A DNA stretch of 43,264 nt from Bryobacterales bacterium. GTDB lineage: Bacteria > Acidobacteriota > Terriglobia > Bryobacterales > Bryobacteraceae. Every line of letters begins with the position of its first letter. Position 1 is the stretch's first letter. The position numbers and the translations under genes were made by a program. Below, piece after piece: positions 7,743 through 16,021 of the stretch. The stretch lies in NCBI GenBank assembly GCA_019261985.1, contig JAFAQY010000077.1:1-43264 (forward strand), given 5' to 3'. The notes beneath the pieces were generated by a model. That model saw only the letters and a list, made by a program, of their open reading frames with translations. It did not search any database and was not told where the DNA came from.

Positions 7743-9068
7743 ATGAAGCATTCTCAAGCGGGCCTTGTAATGACGCTTGCCGTGGCGGCGGGAGTGGCTT
7801 TCGGCGCTCCCGCTACCACCGAAGCGCCAAAGACGAAGAAGTCTTTGACCAAGCCGCTGGTGATCGAAGACCAGGGCAGCTTCTTTATTGGAGGCGTGCC
7901 CAAGGTCACCACTTACGCCTCCGCGCCCACTCCAAACAATCCCAATACCAGCCTGCCGAATCAGATCACCATCGGGCAGATGTATGTGCAATTCGAGATC
8001 CCGGCGGTGAAGAAGCGTGGAATGTTTCCCGTCATCATGGTTCACGGATCCAGCCACACGGCGGCCTGCTTGGAATCGACGCCCGATGGCCGCGAGGGCT
8101 GGTATCCCTATTTCGTTCGCAAAGGGATCTCGACCTACCTCGTGGATCAAGCCGGGCGCGGACGCTCTGGCTTCGATGAATCGGTGATCCACGAAGCCAT
8201 GGCCGCGATTCGAGCGGGCGATGTCCCCGCCGCCCTTAAGCTGCTGCCGGCTTTCCAGCGCATCACCGATAACGGCGCGTGGACGGCGTGGTTCGGGCAT
8301 TTGGATCCGCCGGGATCGAACATTCTTACGGGCAAACTTATCCGGCATGGCGATCCCAATGATCCTCCCGATGACGACGCGCTGCACACGAACGACTACT
8401 TCCCGGCGTATCCGCTGACCTCGACGGACCCGGCCGTCGCGGCGCGATCGGGCGCCATCGGCAGCGCGCCCGCCGGGCCGAACGAGTATTACGCGCTGAA
8501 CTATTACAAGGAATTAGTTCCCAACGCGGAAGCGACGCTGCCGGGATCGATTTGCCAAACCTGCGATCCCAAGGAGCTCGCGCCCGCGAATACCTGGACT
8601 CCGCTGGATCTCGCGATGCTGGTAGAGAAACTCGGCGGAGCCGTGGTCGCAACCCATTCGCAATCCGGCATCATGGGCCACCATATGGCGCGCATCCTGA
8701 AAGAGCATGGCCATCTGGATATGTTGAAGGGCTTGATCACCATCGAAGGTTCCTGCTCGCTGCCTAACAGCGGGTTGAAGCCGGAGGACTTCGACCATAT
8801 TCCGTACCTGGCGCTGAAGGGCGATTACACCGCCACCAGCGAAGTGTGCCAGACGACGGTGAATCAAATCAACGCGCGCCGCTCCGCGGGCCAAGGCGCC
8901 GCGAAGGCCGAATACATCAAACTGGATGAGATCGGCAATCCGGTCTTCAAAGGCACCACGCATATGATGATGGATGGCTCCAACAATCTCGAAGTCGCCG
9001 ACGTAATCCTGAATTGGTCGGACGAGAACATTCTGGGCAAGAAAGGGAATGCCAAGCCAAAGAAGTAA
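7743..9068 (+). CDS. Secreted alpha/beta hydrolase (esterase-like)
   Basis: A 441-residue exported hydrolase with a signal peptide (residues 1 to about 22). It has an oxyanion-hole segment 'VIMVHGSSHTAAC', the strand 'TYLVDQAGRGRSGFD', and a nucleophile elbow ATHSQSG with S304 as likely nucleophile. A C-terminal 'THMMMDGSNN' supplies a candidate catalytic His. A long insert (about 145-290) forms the lid region. Only 6 bases separate it from xoxF, so it is almost certainly co-transcribed. A role in freeing alcohols from esters for XoxF, or in handling its ester or lactone products, is inference. The exact substrate is unknown. Confidence 0.82.
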   Translation: MKHSQAGLVMTLAVAAGVAFGAPATTEAPKTKKSLTKPLVIEDQGSFFIGGVPKVTTYASAPTPNNPNTSLPNQITIGQMYVQFEIPAVKKRGMFPVIMVHGSSHTAACLESTPDGREGWYPYFVRKGISTYLVDQAGRGRSGFDESVIHEAMAAIRAGDVPAALKLLPAFQRITDNGAWTAWFGHLDPPGSNILTGKLIRHGDPNDPPDDDALHTNDYFPAYPLTSTDPAVAARSGAIGSAPAGPNEYYALNYYKELVPNAEATLPGSICQTCDPKELAPANTWTPLDLAMLVEKLGGAVVATHSQSGIMGHHMARILKEHGHLDMLKGLITIEGSCSLPNSGLKPEDFDHIPYLALKGDYTATSEVCQTTVNQINARRSAGQGAAKAEYIKLDEIGNPVFKGTTHMMMDGSNNLEVADVILNWSDENILGKKGNAKPKK

Positions 9069-9088
9069 AGTAGGAGCTAATTGCAGTT

Positions 9089-9128
9089 GTAGGGCAGGCT
9101 TAAGCCTGCGGCGGGCTTCAGCCCGCCC
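9089..9128. repeat. Twin-hairpin repeat, type A, between the hydrolase and lactonase-like genes
   Basis: GCAGGCTTAAGCCTGC is a perfect palindrome and is followed by GCGGGCTTCAGCCCGC. Confidence 0.85.
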
Positions 9129-9141
9129 CTAGGAGGATTCC

Positions 9142-10014
9142 ATGTTCAAGAACCACCGCGCGCTAGCCGCGGTTATCGCATTGCTTTCCATCCCCGCTGC
9201 CGCGCAGAACGCGAAACAAGCGGAGCCGCCGAAATCGCTGCGCCTTTATGTTCTCGATTGCGGCAAGATCACGGGCGTAAACGGCGACTCCATGGGCTTT
9301 AAGCCGGGCGAATTGAAGACAGCGGACATGATCACGCCTTGCTTCCTCATCGTGCATCCGCGCGGAACCATGATTTGGGACACCGGCGAAATCCCCGACA
9401 GCGCCTTCCAGAGCGGCGTGACACCGCAGAAGCAGGGAGCGTTCACGGTCGACCGGCCGCTGCTGCCGCAGTTGGCTGCGATCGGCTATACGCCGGCGGA
9501 CATCACCTATCTGGCTCTTTCGCATTATCACGGCGATCACGTGGCCAACGCGAGCCTGTTCGCAAGCTCAACCTGGATCGTGCAGAAAGGCGACCGCGAT
9601 GCGATCTTCGCTCAGCGCCCCACGAATGAGAAAAAGCTGGGCGGGGTCGGCGATCCGGCCTACTTCGCCGCCCTAAAAAACAGCAAAACGTTGCTGCTCA
9701 ACGGCGAGGATCACGACGTCTTCGGCGACGGAACCGTAGTTATTAAATTCACGCCAGGGCACACACCGGGTCATCAATCGCTGTACCTGAAGCTAGCCAA
9801 AACAGGACCCGTGTTGCTGTCGGGCGACTTATATCACTACCCCGAAGAGATCACGTACAAGCGCATCCCAAGCTTCGACTTCGATAAGGACCAGACCGCC
9901 AAGAGCCGCGCGATGATCGAAGACTTCGTGAAGAAGAATAACGCGCAGTTGTGGATTCAGCACGATTACACCGCCGGTAGCAAGAGAAAAATCGCGCCCG
10001 AGTATTACGATTGA
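9142..10014 (+). CDS. Secreted metallo-beta-lactamase fold hydrolase, AHL-lactonase (AiiA/AttM)-like
   Basis: A 290-residue exported protein (signal peptide 1-21, ending PAAAQ) with a complete di-zinc site: HYHGDH at 128-133, a His in TPGHTPGH (207-211), D229 in LSGDLYH, and H274 in WIQHD. The layout, including 'YLALSHYHGDH' and 'DTGEIPDSAF' near the N-terminus, fits the N-acyl homoserine lactonase group of the superfamily. Lactone hydrolysis is therefore the best guess but not proven; most known AiiA enzymes are cytoplasmic. AGGAGG lies just before the ATG. It closes the xox-led gene run and overlaps the end of the nat gene on the other strand by 10 bases. Confidence 0.82.
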   Translation: MFKNHRALAAVIALLSIPAAAQNAKQAEPPKSLRLYVLDCGKITGVNGDSMGFKPGELKTADMITPCFLIVHPRGTMIWDTGEIPDSAFQSGVTPQKQGAFTVDRPLLPQLAAIGYTPADITYLALSHYHGDHVANASLFASSTWIVQKGDRDAIFAQRPTNEKKLGGVGDPAYFAALKNSKTLLLNGEDHDVFGDGTVVIKFTPGHTPGHQSLYLKLAKTGPVLLSGDLYHYPEEITYKRIPSFDFDKDQTAKSRAMIEDFVKKNNAQLWIQHDYTAGSKRKIAPEYYD

Positions 10015-10850
10015 GTCGCGGCTTGCGCGGAGTCGCGCCGGACAACCTCTTTCAGCGCGGTTTTCAGTTCCGTTGTTTCCGGCAGCGCGATTCCGAAATC
10101 GTTTTCAAGGCAGGAGCACAGCGCATCGGCGCCGGCTAGAACCCGCTTTTCCGTTCCATCCGCGCGGTGGATCGCAAGCTGGGTATTGCGGAGCGCATAG
10201 CGTCCCTCCGGCTTCACGATCGCGCCTAGCAACGTGTTCCGGAAGAAGGAACCGGGATGATTGCACAAGAACCAATTTGAGACCTCGTAATCCGAGGGAA
10301 ACTGCGCTTCCAGCGTGAATCTATACAACGCGCTCCACTGCCCATTGATGCACGCTTCGAGCACGAAGCCGTGATCCAGTGGCAGCAGACGGTGCGCCTC
10401 ATGCGGCGTTGGCTGGGCCACATTCGCTTCCAGGCGCAGCGGAGCGGTTAAAACATTGCCGCCAAACCCGACATCGGCGATATATTGCCGCCCCTCCGCG
10501 GTCACCAGAAGCAGCATGTGGCTGCGCGGGCCGATAGGGTTGGTCGGCGGCGCGCCCCACAGTACGCGAGCGGCCAGGCTCGTCACCGGGAAACCGAGCG
10601 CCTCCAGCGCATTCCGAAATAGAGTATTGTGCTCGAAGCACCACCCGCCGCGCCCGCCCGCCACCATTTTCTTATGTAGCGATTCCACATCCAGCGCAAC
10701 CGGCCATCCGAGAAGCGGATTGAGATTTTCGAAAGGGATTACGGCCGGATGCAGCGCATGTATTGCATTCAGCAGATCGAGCGTCGGCGTTCGCGGTCCG
10801 GAGTAACCGATCCGATCGAGATACGCGTCAACATCAAACCCGGCAGGCAT
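10005..10850 (-). CDS. nat: Arylamine N-acetyltransferase
   Basis: A 281-residue cytoplasmic enzyme that moves an acetyl group from acetyl-CoA to arylamines or hydrazines. The Cys-His-Asp triad is complete: C71 (RGGWCFEHN), H111 (RSHMLL) and D126 (IADVGFG). The N-terminal 'YLDRIGYSGPRTPTLDLLNAIH' and 'IPFENLNPLLG' are standard for the family. It is the last gene of a minus-strand run, 21 bases after the ChaN-like gene. Its 3' end overlaps the lactonase-like gene by 10 bases, tail to tail. Confidence 0.93.
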   Translation of the reverse strand: MPAGFDVDAYLDRIGYSGPRTPTLDLLNAIHALHPAVIPFENLNPLLGWPVALDVESLHKKMVAGGRGGWCFEHNTLFRNALEALGFPVTSLAARVLWGAPPTNPIGPRSHMLLLVTAEGRQYIADVGFGGNVLTAPLRLEANVAQPTPHEAHRLLPLDHGFVLEACINGQWSALYRFTLEAQFPSDYEVSNWFLCNHPGSFFRNTLLGAIVKPEGRYALRNTQLAIHRADGTEKRVLAGADALCSCLENDFGIALPETTELKTALKEVVRRDSAQAATQS

Positions 10851-10871
10851 GCTCTCAGGATAACTTCGCGC

Positions 10872-11828
10872 TTAGGGCTTCTTGGGCTGGTTTGGTTTCA
10901 CTCGCGGGTCGGTGACGATCACGAAATCGCCTTTGCCGTTCATGTCCTCTTTCCAAGACGGGAACGATTTGTCGCGGAGGATGGTGACGACTAGGCTGGT
11001 CGTGCCGGGCCGGTAGCGTTCAAGATGCTCGAGGATGCCTTGATGGTACTCGCTGTGGAAGGAGCCGTTAATTTGCAGCACGTGCATGCCGGGATGCTGG
11101 TTCAAGAACTGCGCAATCGAGTCCGCCATCGCCGCATCCCAAAGACTCTGCGCCTGCAGCGCGTAATCCGATTCCGCCGAATGCGCCGCCGAATGCCCCG
11201 GAGCCGCGCCGGCGGACTTAATCGCGGATTTCACTTTGCCCATTTGCTCATTCATTTCGCGCTCGAACCGCTCTCGATAGGCTTGCGAGGCGGGTGCGTA
11301 TGGCAGCGGTGGGAGCATCCGTTTCGCCTCGCCGCTCAAGGGCAGCAAAGCCGTCTGTCCTTTCTTACCCACCACATCCACGTATCGCTTCGGAGCGTTG
11401 GCCGCGATCACGGGCATGTGCTTTTCTTTTGCGATCTCGACCAATGGCCGGTAATCGGTGCGGTAGTTGCTCCAGGCGCGGCCGCTGGCGATCAAGTCCC
11501 TCTCTTCGATCACGCCGCTCAGATATTCGTCCACAACTCCTTGTACGTCGCGATCGAACATTTCGAGCGAAAGCGCCCAATCCTGGCCGGCGACGCGCCT
11601 CAGGATCTCCGCCTCCAAATAATGCGCGACCGCATCGTCATGGCTCTCGCCGAGAAATGTCACGTCTAAAGGCTTGGCAGCCTCGATGACATCGTCCAGC
11701 GTGGCAGGTTTGCCATCTCCATGAAAAACCCGGCAATTCTCTTCCGTAACCGGTGTCTGCGCGCTAAAAGCGCAAAGCGCTACGAGCAGGCCGCTGAGCG
11801 CGCGACGCATCAATACCAGCATATCCAC
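10872..11828 (-). CDS. ChaN-like haem-binding protein
   Basis: A protein of up to 318 residues with an N-terminal signal peptide (RRALSGLLVALCAFSAQ). The body carries the ChaN family pattern: 'VTFLGESHDDAVAHYLE' near the start, 'ALSLEMFDRDVQ', 'DYRPLVEIAKEKHMPVIAANAP' and a C-terminal 'VLQINGSFHSEYHQGI'. ChaN proteins bind haem and are linked to iron uptake; no membrane partner is adjacent here. Start codons are ambiguous: GTG at 11828, or ATG at codon 3 or 7; the last (11810) gives the most compact signal peptide. It sits 27 bases after the NHL-repeat gene and 21 before nat, suggesting one transcript. Confidence 0.82.
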   Translation of the reverse strand: MDMLVLMRRALSGLLVALCAFSAQTPVTEENCRVFHGDGKPATLDDVIEAAKPLDVTFLGESHDDAVAHYLEAEILRRVAGQDWALSLEMFDRDVQGVVDEYLSGVIEERDLIASGRAWSNYRTDYRPLVEIAKEKHMPVIAANAPKRYVDVVGKKGQTALLPLSGEAKRMLPPLPYAPASQAYRERFEREMNEQMGKVKSAIKSAGAAPGHSAAHSAESDYALQAQSLWDAAMADSIAQFLNQHPGMHVLQINGSFHSEYHQGILEHLERYRPGTTSLVVTILRDKSFPSWKEDMNGKGDFVIVTDPRVKPNQPKKP

Positions 11829-11855
11829 TCTGCACGGGGTGCCAGTGGTCTTACA

Positions 11856-14597
11856 CTATTGCACCGCGATGGTCACGCTCTGCTGGCTTTCCGCGCTCCC
11901 AACCTGAACGCTCACCGGTACCGCACTACCGCTGACGCCGGAAGGTACGCGGATATCGACGCGAATAGTTCCGGCCGGCAAGCCCTTTGCGCCTCCGGCG
12001 TACGACACCGCCGCCTGCAGCCCGCCTACGGTCGCGGTAACAGTCTGGAGCGGAGTCGCGGAACCTGGGCCGTTTGGCGCGCCGTCGCGGACTACCGGCG
12101 CGATTAAACCGTAGCCGGTCAAATATAGCGAGATGACATGCCCTTGCGTAACCGGACTGCCCGCTGCGTTAAGCGAGCCATCTTCATTCATGGCGACAGC
12201 TTGCCCAGCGCCGGTCTCGTCCAGCGTGAACAGGCCGGGCGCGGCAGATGCGACTTCAACCGGAAGCTGAGCGGACAGTCGGCCGCCATACTGGATCGTG
12301 ATCGCGCCTTTACCGGGCGTAACCTCATACGGAATCTGGATGCCGATCTGGTTCGCCCAAGCATACAAGACCGGGGCTGGAACTCCGTTCACGCTGACCG
12401 AAGTGCCGCCTGTTTGCATCGGGATGTCGGAGCCGCTCTGATAGACAGCCAAATCCGAGGGTCCGATCCCATTCCCATAAATGGTGACGGTCTCTCCAGG
12501 GGAAATTGGACCTGTAAGATTGCTTGCGCCATTTGTCACGACCGCAGCCGACGGAGTGGATGAAACAGGCTGAAGCAGGCGAATTACGTTATTCGCCCGG
12601 TCGGCGATATACAGGTTTCCGGACGCGTCCAGCGCTATCGCGAAAGCATTGTTAAACTGAGCGTTCAAAGCCGGGCCATTGTCGCCCGAGTAGCCTGGCG
12701 TTCCGGTACCCGCGATGGTATTGATAATTCCGCCCGAGTTCACCACGCGGACCCGGTTGGCGCTGGCATCGACGATAAACAGATTGCCTTGTTGATCTAT
12801 TACCACCGAAGCGGGAATCGCCAAGGAGGCGCTGGTTGCAGGACCGCCGTCGCCGGAAGTCGCCGCAAAGCCGTTGCCGGCAACAGTGGTAATGGTTCCG
12901 TTCGGCGTCACCTCGCGAATAACATGATTCCCCGAATCCGCGATGTAGACGTTGCCGGAAGAATCTACCGTGACCCCCGCGGGGCCGTTGAGTTGCGCCT
13001 GCGCGGCTTGGCCGTTGTCGCCTGCATAGCCGGCGATTCCAGTCCCCGCGAGCGTGGAAATCCCGCCGCCCGGAGTAACTTTGCGCACCACCTGATTGCT
13101 GAAATCCGCAATGTATAAGTTTCCCGCGCCATCTAAGGCCAGCCCGATCGGCGAATTAAGCTGAGCGTTTGTCGCCAATCCGCCATCGCCCGCGTAACCC
13201 GAGTTGCCATTGCCTGCGACGGTAGAAATATTGCCGCCCGATATTTTCCGGACCCGCTGACTGGCGGTGTCGGAAAAATATATGTTTCCAGCGTTGTCTA
13301 TTGCAAGCCCGCTCGGGAAGGACAATTGGGCGCTGGCGGCTGCGCCTCCATCCCCGGAAAAACCGGGAGTCCCGTTGCCCGCCACCGTGGAGATTGTGCC
13401 ATTCGCCGCAATCATTCTGATGCGTTGATTATTGGTGTCGGCGATATACACGATTCCGCCGGGCGCGACGGCAACACCGGCGGGCGCGCTCAACAACGCG
13501 TTCTGTGCAGCGCCGCCATCTCCGGAATAAGACGTAATCCCGTTGCCTACGACGGTCGAGATCGTGCCGGACGTCGTGATCTTACGAATGCGGTAATTGA
13601 GTGAGTCGGTGAATACGACATTACCCGAAGAATCGACCACGACGCTGGAGGGCCGGTTGATCTGCGCGCCGGTTGCGGAATTGCCATCTCCCGAAAACCC
13701 GACAGAGCCATTGCCCGCGAAAGTGGTGATCTTGTTACCCGCGACTTTGTAGATGTAATTGGTGCCGGTGTCGGTGACAAAAAGATTACCGGAGGAGTCT
13801 ACCGCCACTCCGCGCGGCTGTCCCAGAATGGATGCTGTGGGGATGCCGCCCTCTGTATAGGTGCTTCCGCCCCCCACGAAGGTCGTAATCACACCGGACG
13901 TGTTGACCTGCCGGATGCGTCCATTACCGGTATCGGCGATATACAAATTCCCGGCCGAGTCGAATGCGAGATCCACGGGAATGCTCAACGCCGCGACGGT
14001 CGCGGCGTTGTTGTCAGCCGCAAAACCCTGAATGTGGTTGCCCGCAAACGTGGTGATGATTCCGTTTGAAATCTGACGAATTACGTTGTTGGCGGAATCC
14101 GCGATATAGAGATTGCCGGAGGAGTCCAATGCAAGCCCCATCGGGAGGTGCAGCTGCGCTTGCGTTGGGTCGCCGAAATCACCCGAGCTGCCCGAGGTTC
14201 CGTTTCCGGCGAAGGTGGAGATAGCGCCGTTGGCCACCACGCGTACACGGTCATTTAGCATGTCCGCGATATAAATATTCCCGGCGCTATCCACGGCCAC
14301 GCCTTGCGGCGAGTTAAGCTGCGCGCTTGTGGCCGGTCCGCCGTCGCCGGAAAATCCGGCAGTCCCGTTTCCCGCAACGCGCGTTACGGCGCCGCTGGGA
14401 CTTAGCTGATAAACCGAGTTCAGAGCCGTAAAGTAGACGTTCCCGGCTCGGTCAGACCCCACTCTGCCCAATCCGCCCAGAGGCAAATTCGTCGCGGTCG
14501 CCACAGCGGGCGCCGGCGCGCCTCCCGCGACGGTCGAAATGACGTAGGTCTGGGCGGCCAGACGCAGGCCAACTGCCAGCGCTAAAAGGAACTTCAT
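11856..14597 (-). CDS. Secreted NHL-repeat beta-propeller protein with Solibacter-type C-terminal domain
   Basis: A 913-residue exported protein. After a signal peptide (MKFLLALAVGLRLAAQ) come 12 repeats of about 55 residues with the core 'AGNG..GxSGDGG.A..AQL..P.G.AVD..GNLYIAD..N..IR'. Twelve repeats could make two six-bladed NHL propellers. The last 220 residues or so (from 'VTNGASNLTGPISPGETVTIYG') match the C-terminal domain described from Candidatus Solibacter (TIGR03437). Such proteins are cell-surface or secreted binding proteins of unknown ligand. The start at 14597 is chosen because upstream codons translate a twin-hairpin repeat and short tandem repeats. Lowest repeat conservation is in the first and fourth units. 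Confidence 0.88.
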   Translation of the reverse strand: MKFLLALAVGLRLAAQTYVISTVAGGAPAPAVATATNLPLGGLGRVGSDRAGNVYFTALNSVYQLSPSGAVTRVAGNGTAGFSGDGGPATSAQLNSPQGVAVDSAGNIYIADMLNDRVRVVANGAISTFAGNGTSGSSGDFGDPTQAQLHLPMGLALDSSGNLYIADSANNVIRQISNGIITTFAGNHIQGFAADNNAATVAALSIPVDLAFDSAGNLYIADTGNGRIRQVNTSGVITTFVGGGSTYTEGGIPTASILGQPRGVAVDSSGNLFVTDTGTNYIYKVAGNKITTFAGNGSVGFSGDGNSATGAQINRPSSVVVDSSGNVVFTDSLNYRIRKITTSGTISTVVGNGITSYSGDGGAAQNALLSAPAGVAVAPGGIVYIADTNNQRIRMIAANGTISTVAGNGTPGFSGDGGAAASAQLSFPSGLAIDNAGNIYFSDTASQRVRKISGGNISTVAGNGNSGYAGDGGLATNAQLNSPIGLALDGAGNLYIADFSNQVVRKVTPGGGISTLAGTGIAGYAGDNGQAAQAQLNGPAGVTVDSSGNVYIADSGNHVIREVTPNGTITTVAGNGFAATSGDGGPATSASLAIPASVVIDQQGNLFIVDASANRVRVVNSGGIINTIAGTGTPGYSGDNGPALNAQFNNAFAIALDASGNLYIADRANNVIRLLQPVSSTPSAAVVTNGASNLTGPISPGETVTIYGNGIGPSDLAVYQSGSDIPMQTGGTSVSVNGVPAPVLYAWANQIGIQIPYEVTPGKGAITIQYGGRLSAQLPVEVASAAPGLFTLDETGAGQAVAMNEDGSLNAAGSPVTQGHVISLYLTGYGLIAPVVRDGAPNGPGSATPLQTVTATVGGLQAAVSYAGGAKGLPAGTIRVDIRVPSGVSGSAVPVSVQVGSAESQQSVTIAVQ

Positions 14598-14654
14598 AAA
14601 CGTTTTCTTGGACGTGGAGAATGAGACTAGAGTTCCATTGTACCGTTGCTCCGT

Positions 14655-14697
14655 GTGGGGCAGGATGCCATCCTGCGCGCGATTGCCAATCGCGCTG
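14655..14697. repeat. Twin-hairpin repeat, type B
   Basis: Two inverted repeats with three-base loops: GCAGGAT-GCC-ATCCTGC and GCGCGATT-GCC-AATCGCGC. It lies upstream of the NHL-repeat gene. Confidence 0.85.
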
Positions 14698-14728
14698 TCC
14701 GGGCGTTCAGAGCTGCCGCGGCAATCGC

Positions 14729-14809
14729 GCAAGTGTTCCGTGCATGTGTTCGGGCGCAAGTGTTCGGCGTGCATGTGTCCGGTGCATGTGTTCGGTGCCA
14801 AATGTTCCG
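14729..14809. repeat. Six tandem copies of a 12-15 bp unit
   Basis: Units follow TGCATGTGTTCGG with variants (for example GCAAGTGTTCCG and TGCATGTGTCCGG). The array fills the space between the type B repeat and the 6S RNA promoter. The last unit supplies the predicted -35 region of that promoter. Confidence 0.75.
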
Positions 14810-14831
14810 CCCACGCATTCATTGCTATCAT
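14803..14831 (+). promoter_or_regulatory. Predicted promoter of the 6S RNA
   Basis: TATCAT (14826-14831) sits 6 bases before the first base of the predicted RNA at 14838. With a 17-base spacer, the -35 region is TGTTCC (14803-14808), a weak match. Confidence 0.5.
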
Positions 14832-14837
14832 CTAAAA

Positions 14838-15044
14838 GGAGCGTTCCTGCCGCGTTTGTGTGCGGCTTCCAAAAATTGATCCAACAGTCAATGTCATGGG
14901 GTCCGGCTCGATTTCGTGCTGTTGAGCAAGCTCCGGCGGCTAAGACCCGCCATGGAGAAGCCTGAAGGCGCGCGGAGGACTCCACCCTGCTGAGTTCGGG
15001 GTCAAATGACGGAAGCTAGGACGGCGTAGTGGTGCGCTCCTTTT
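14838..15044 (+). ncRNA. ssrS: 6S RNA candidate
   Basis: 6S RNA is a long bulged hairpin that mimics an open promoter and binds sigma70 RNA polymerase. The ends pair as a closing stem: GGAGCGTTCC at 14838-14847 with GGTGCGCTCC at 15031-15040, followed by TTTT. The interior resembles E. coli 6S RNA in order: a CTCCGGCGGCTAAGA segment on the 5' side, GAGAAGCCT (14955-14963, identical to E. coli), then a CACC...GGGGTCAA hairpin region and AAGC..GGACGGCGTAG on the 3' side. Length (about 207 bases) is slightly more than the usual 185. The similarity was judged by eye; no covariance-model score was available. Confidence 0.65.
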
Positions 15045-15082
15045 GCCGCATGTTACCCGGCTTAGAAACGACACCGCCCTAG

Positions 15083-15862
15083 TTGACAAATCTTCTTTTT
15101 ATTGGCGACATCTTTGCGTCGCCCGGACGCTCAATGGTCGCCAGGCATTTGCGCGCCATCGTCGCGTCCGAAAACATCCACTTAACGATTGCGAATGGGG
15201 AGAACGCGGCCGGCGGTTTCGGCATCACGCCTCCTTTGGCTGACGAGCTCTTTGGGTATGGGATCGATGTCCTCACCACCGGCAATCACATCTGGGACAA
15301 AAAGGAAATTTACGATTACCTGCCGCGGCAGCCGCGACTGCTGCGCCCCGCGAACTACGCCGCCGAGCTGCCTGGCGCGGGCGTGATCACGGTTCGAGCC
15401 TCCAACGGAGTCGATTGCGCGGTGATGAATCTACAGGGCCGCGTATACATGCCCTCGCTGGATTGCCCCTTCCGAAAATCGGACGCTCTGCTGCTTGCGC
15501 TCCCGGCGGAAGTCAAGGTTCGTTTCGTGGATTTCCATGCCGAGGTGACCAGCGAGAAACTGGCGATGGGGTGGTATTTGGATGGCCGCGTTTCAGCCGT
15601 AATCGGCACCCACACTCACGTCCCCACAGCCGATACGCGCATTCTGCCGAACGGCACCGCGTACCAGTCCGACGCGGGTATGACCGGACCGTATCACTCG
15701 ATCATCGGCGTCGACACGGACATTGCGCTGCGCCGCTTTCTAACCCAACTTCCAATTCGCATGGAGGCCGCGCGCCACGGAGCGGAGTTGCACGCGGTGG
15801 TAGTCGAAGTGGATGAGTCAACAGGACGCGCGACAGCAATCCGGCGCGTAGCCGTGACCTAG
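15083..15862 (+). CDS. ymdB: YmdB-family metallophosphoesterase (2',3'-cAMP phosphodiesterase type)
   Basis: A 259-residue cytoplasmic protein of the TIGR00282 family. Metal-binding motifs are all present: 'LLFIGDIFASPGR' at the N-terminus, 'NGENAAGGFG', 'TTGNHIWDKKE' and 'VIGTHTHVPTADTRI'. In Bacillus the family member YmdB cleaves 2',3'-cAMP and affects biofilm and sporulation. The start must be TTG at 15083: an in-frame TAG (15080-15082) lies directly before it and the family begins with this segment. No Shine-Dalgarno site is visible. It starts 39 bases after the 6S RNA candidate, so read-through from that promoter is possible, as with ssrS-ygfA in E. coli. Confidence 0.92.
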   Translation: MTNLLFIGDIFASPGRSMVARHLRAIVASENIHLTIANGENAAGGFGITPPLADELFGYGIDVLTTGNHIWDKKEIYDYLPRQPRLLRPANYAAELPGAGVITVRASNGVDCAVMNLQGRVYMPSLDCPFRKSDALLLALPAEVKVRFVDFHAEVTSEKLAMGWYLDGRVSAVIGTHTHVPTADTRILPNGTAYQSDAGMTGPYHSIIGVDTDIALRRFLTQLPIRMEAARHGAELHAVVVEVDESTGRATAIRRVAVT

Positions 15863-15875
15863 CATTCATCCCGCT

Positions 15876-15914
15876 GTAGGGCGGGCTTCAGCCTGCGGCG
15901 GCCTTCAGCCCGCC
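15876..15914. repeat. Twin-hairpin repeat, type A, after ymdB
   Basis: GCGGGCTTCAGCCTGC followed by GCGGCCTTCAGCCCGC. Each stem has an imperfect pair. It may act as the ymdB transcription end. Confidence 0.75.
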
Positions 15915-16021
15915 TAGAGCGGTCACGTTTGTGAATAGTCCCACCGTGTTCCCCATCCTCCCCGCATCAAGTCAAAAAATAATAGACGTGGCGAAATAGC
16001 GCCTAACGATTCCTAAGCTGT

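Noticed and set aside
14598-14831. N-terminal extension of the NHL-repeat protein by about 78 codons
   Set aside because: It translates the type B twin hairpin and the tandem 13-base units; the true signal peptide starts at 14597.
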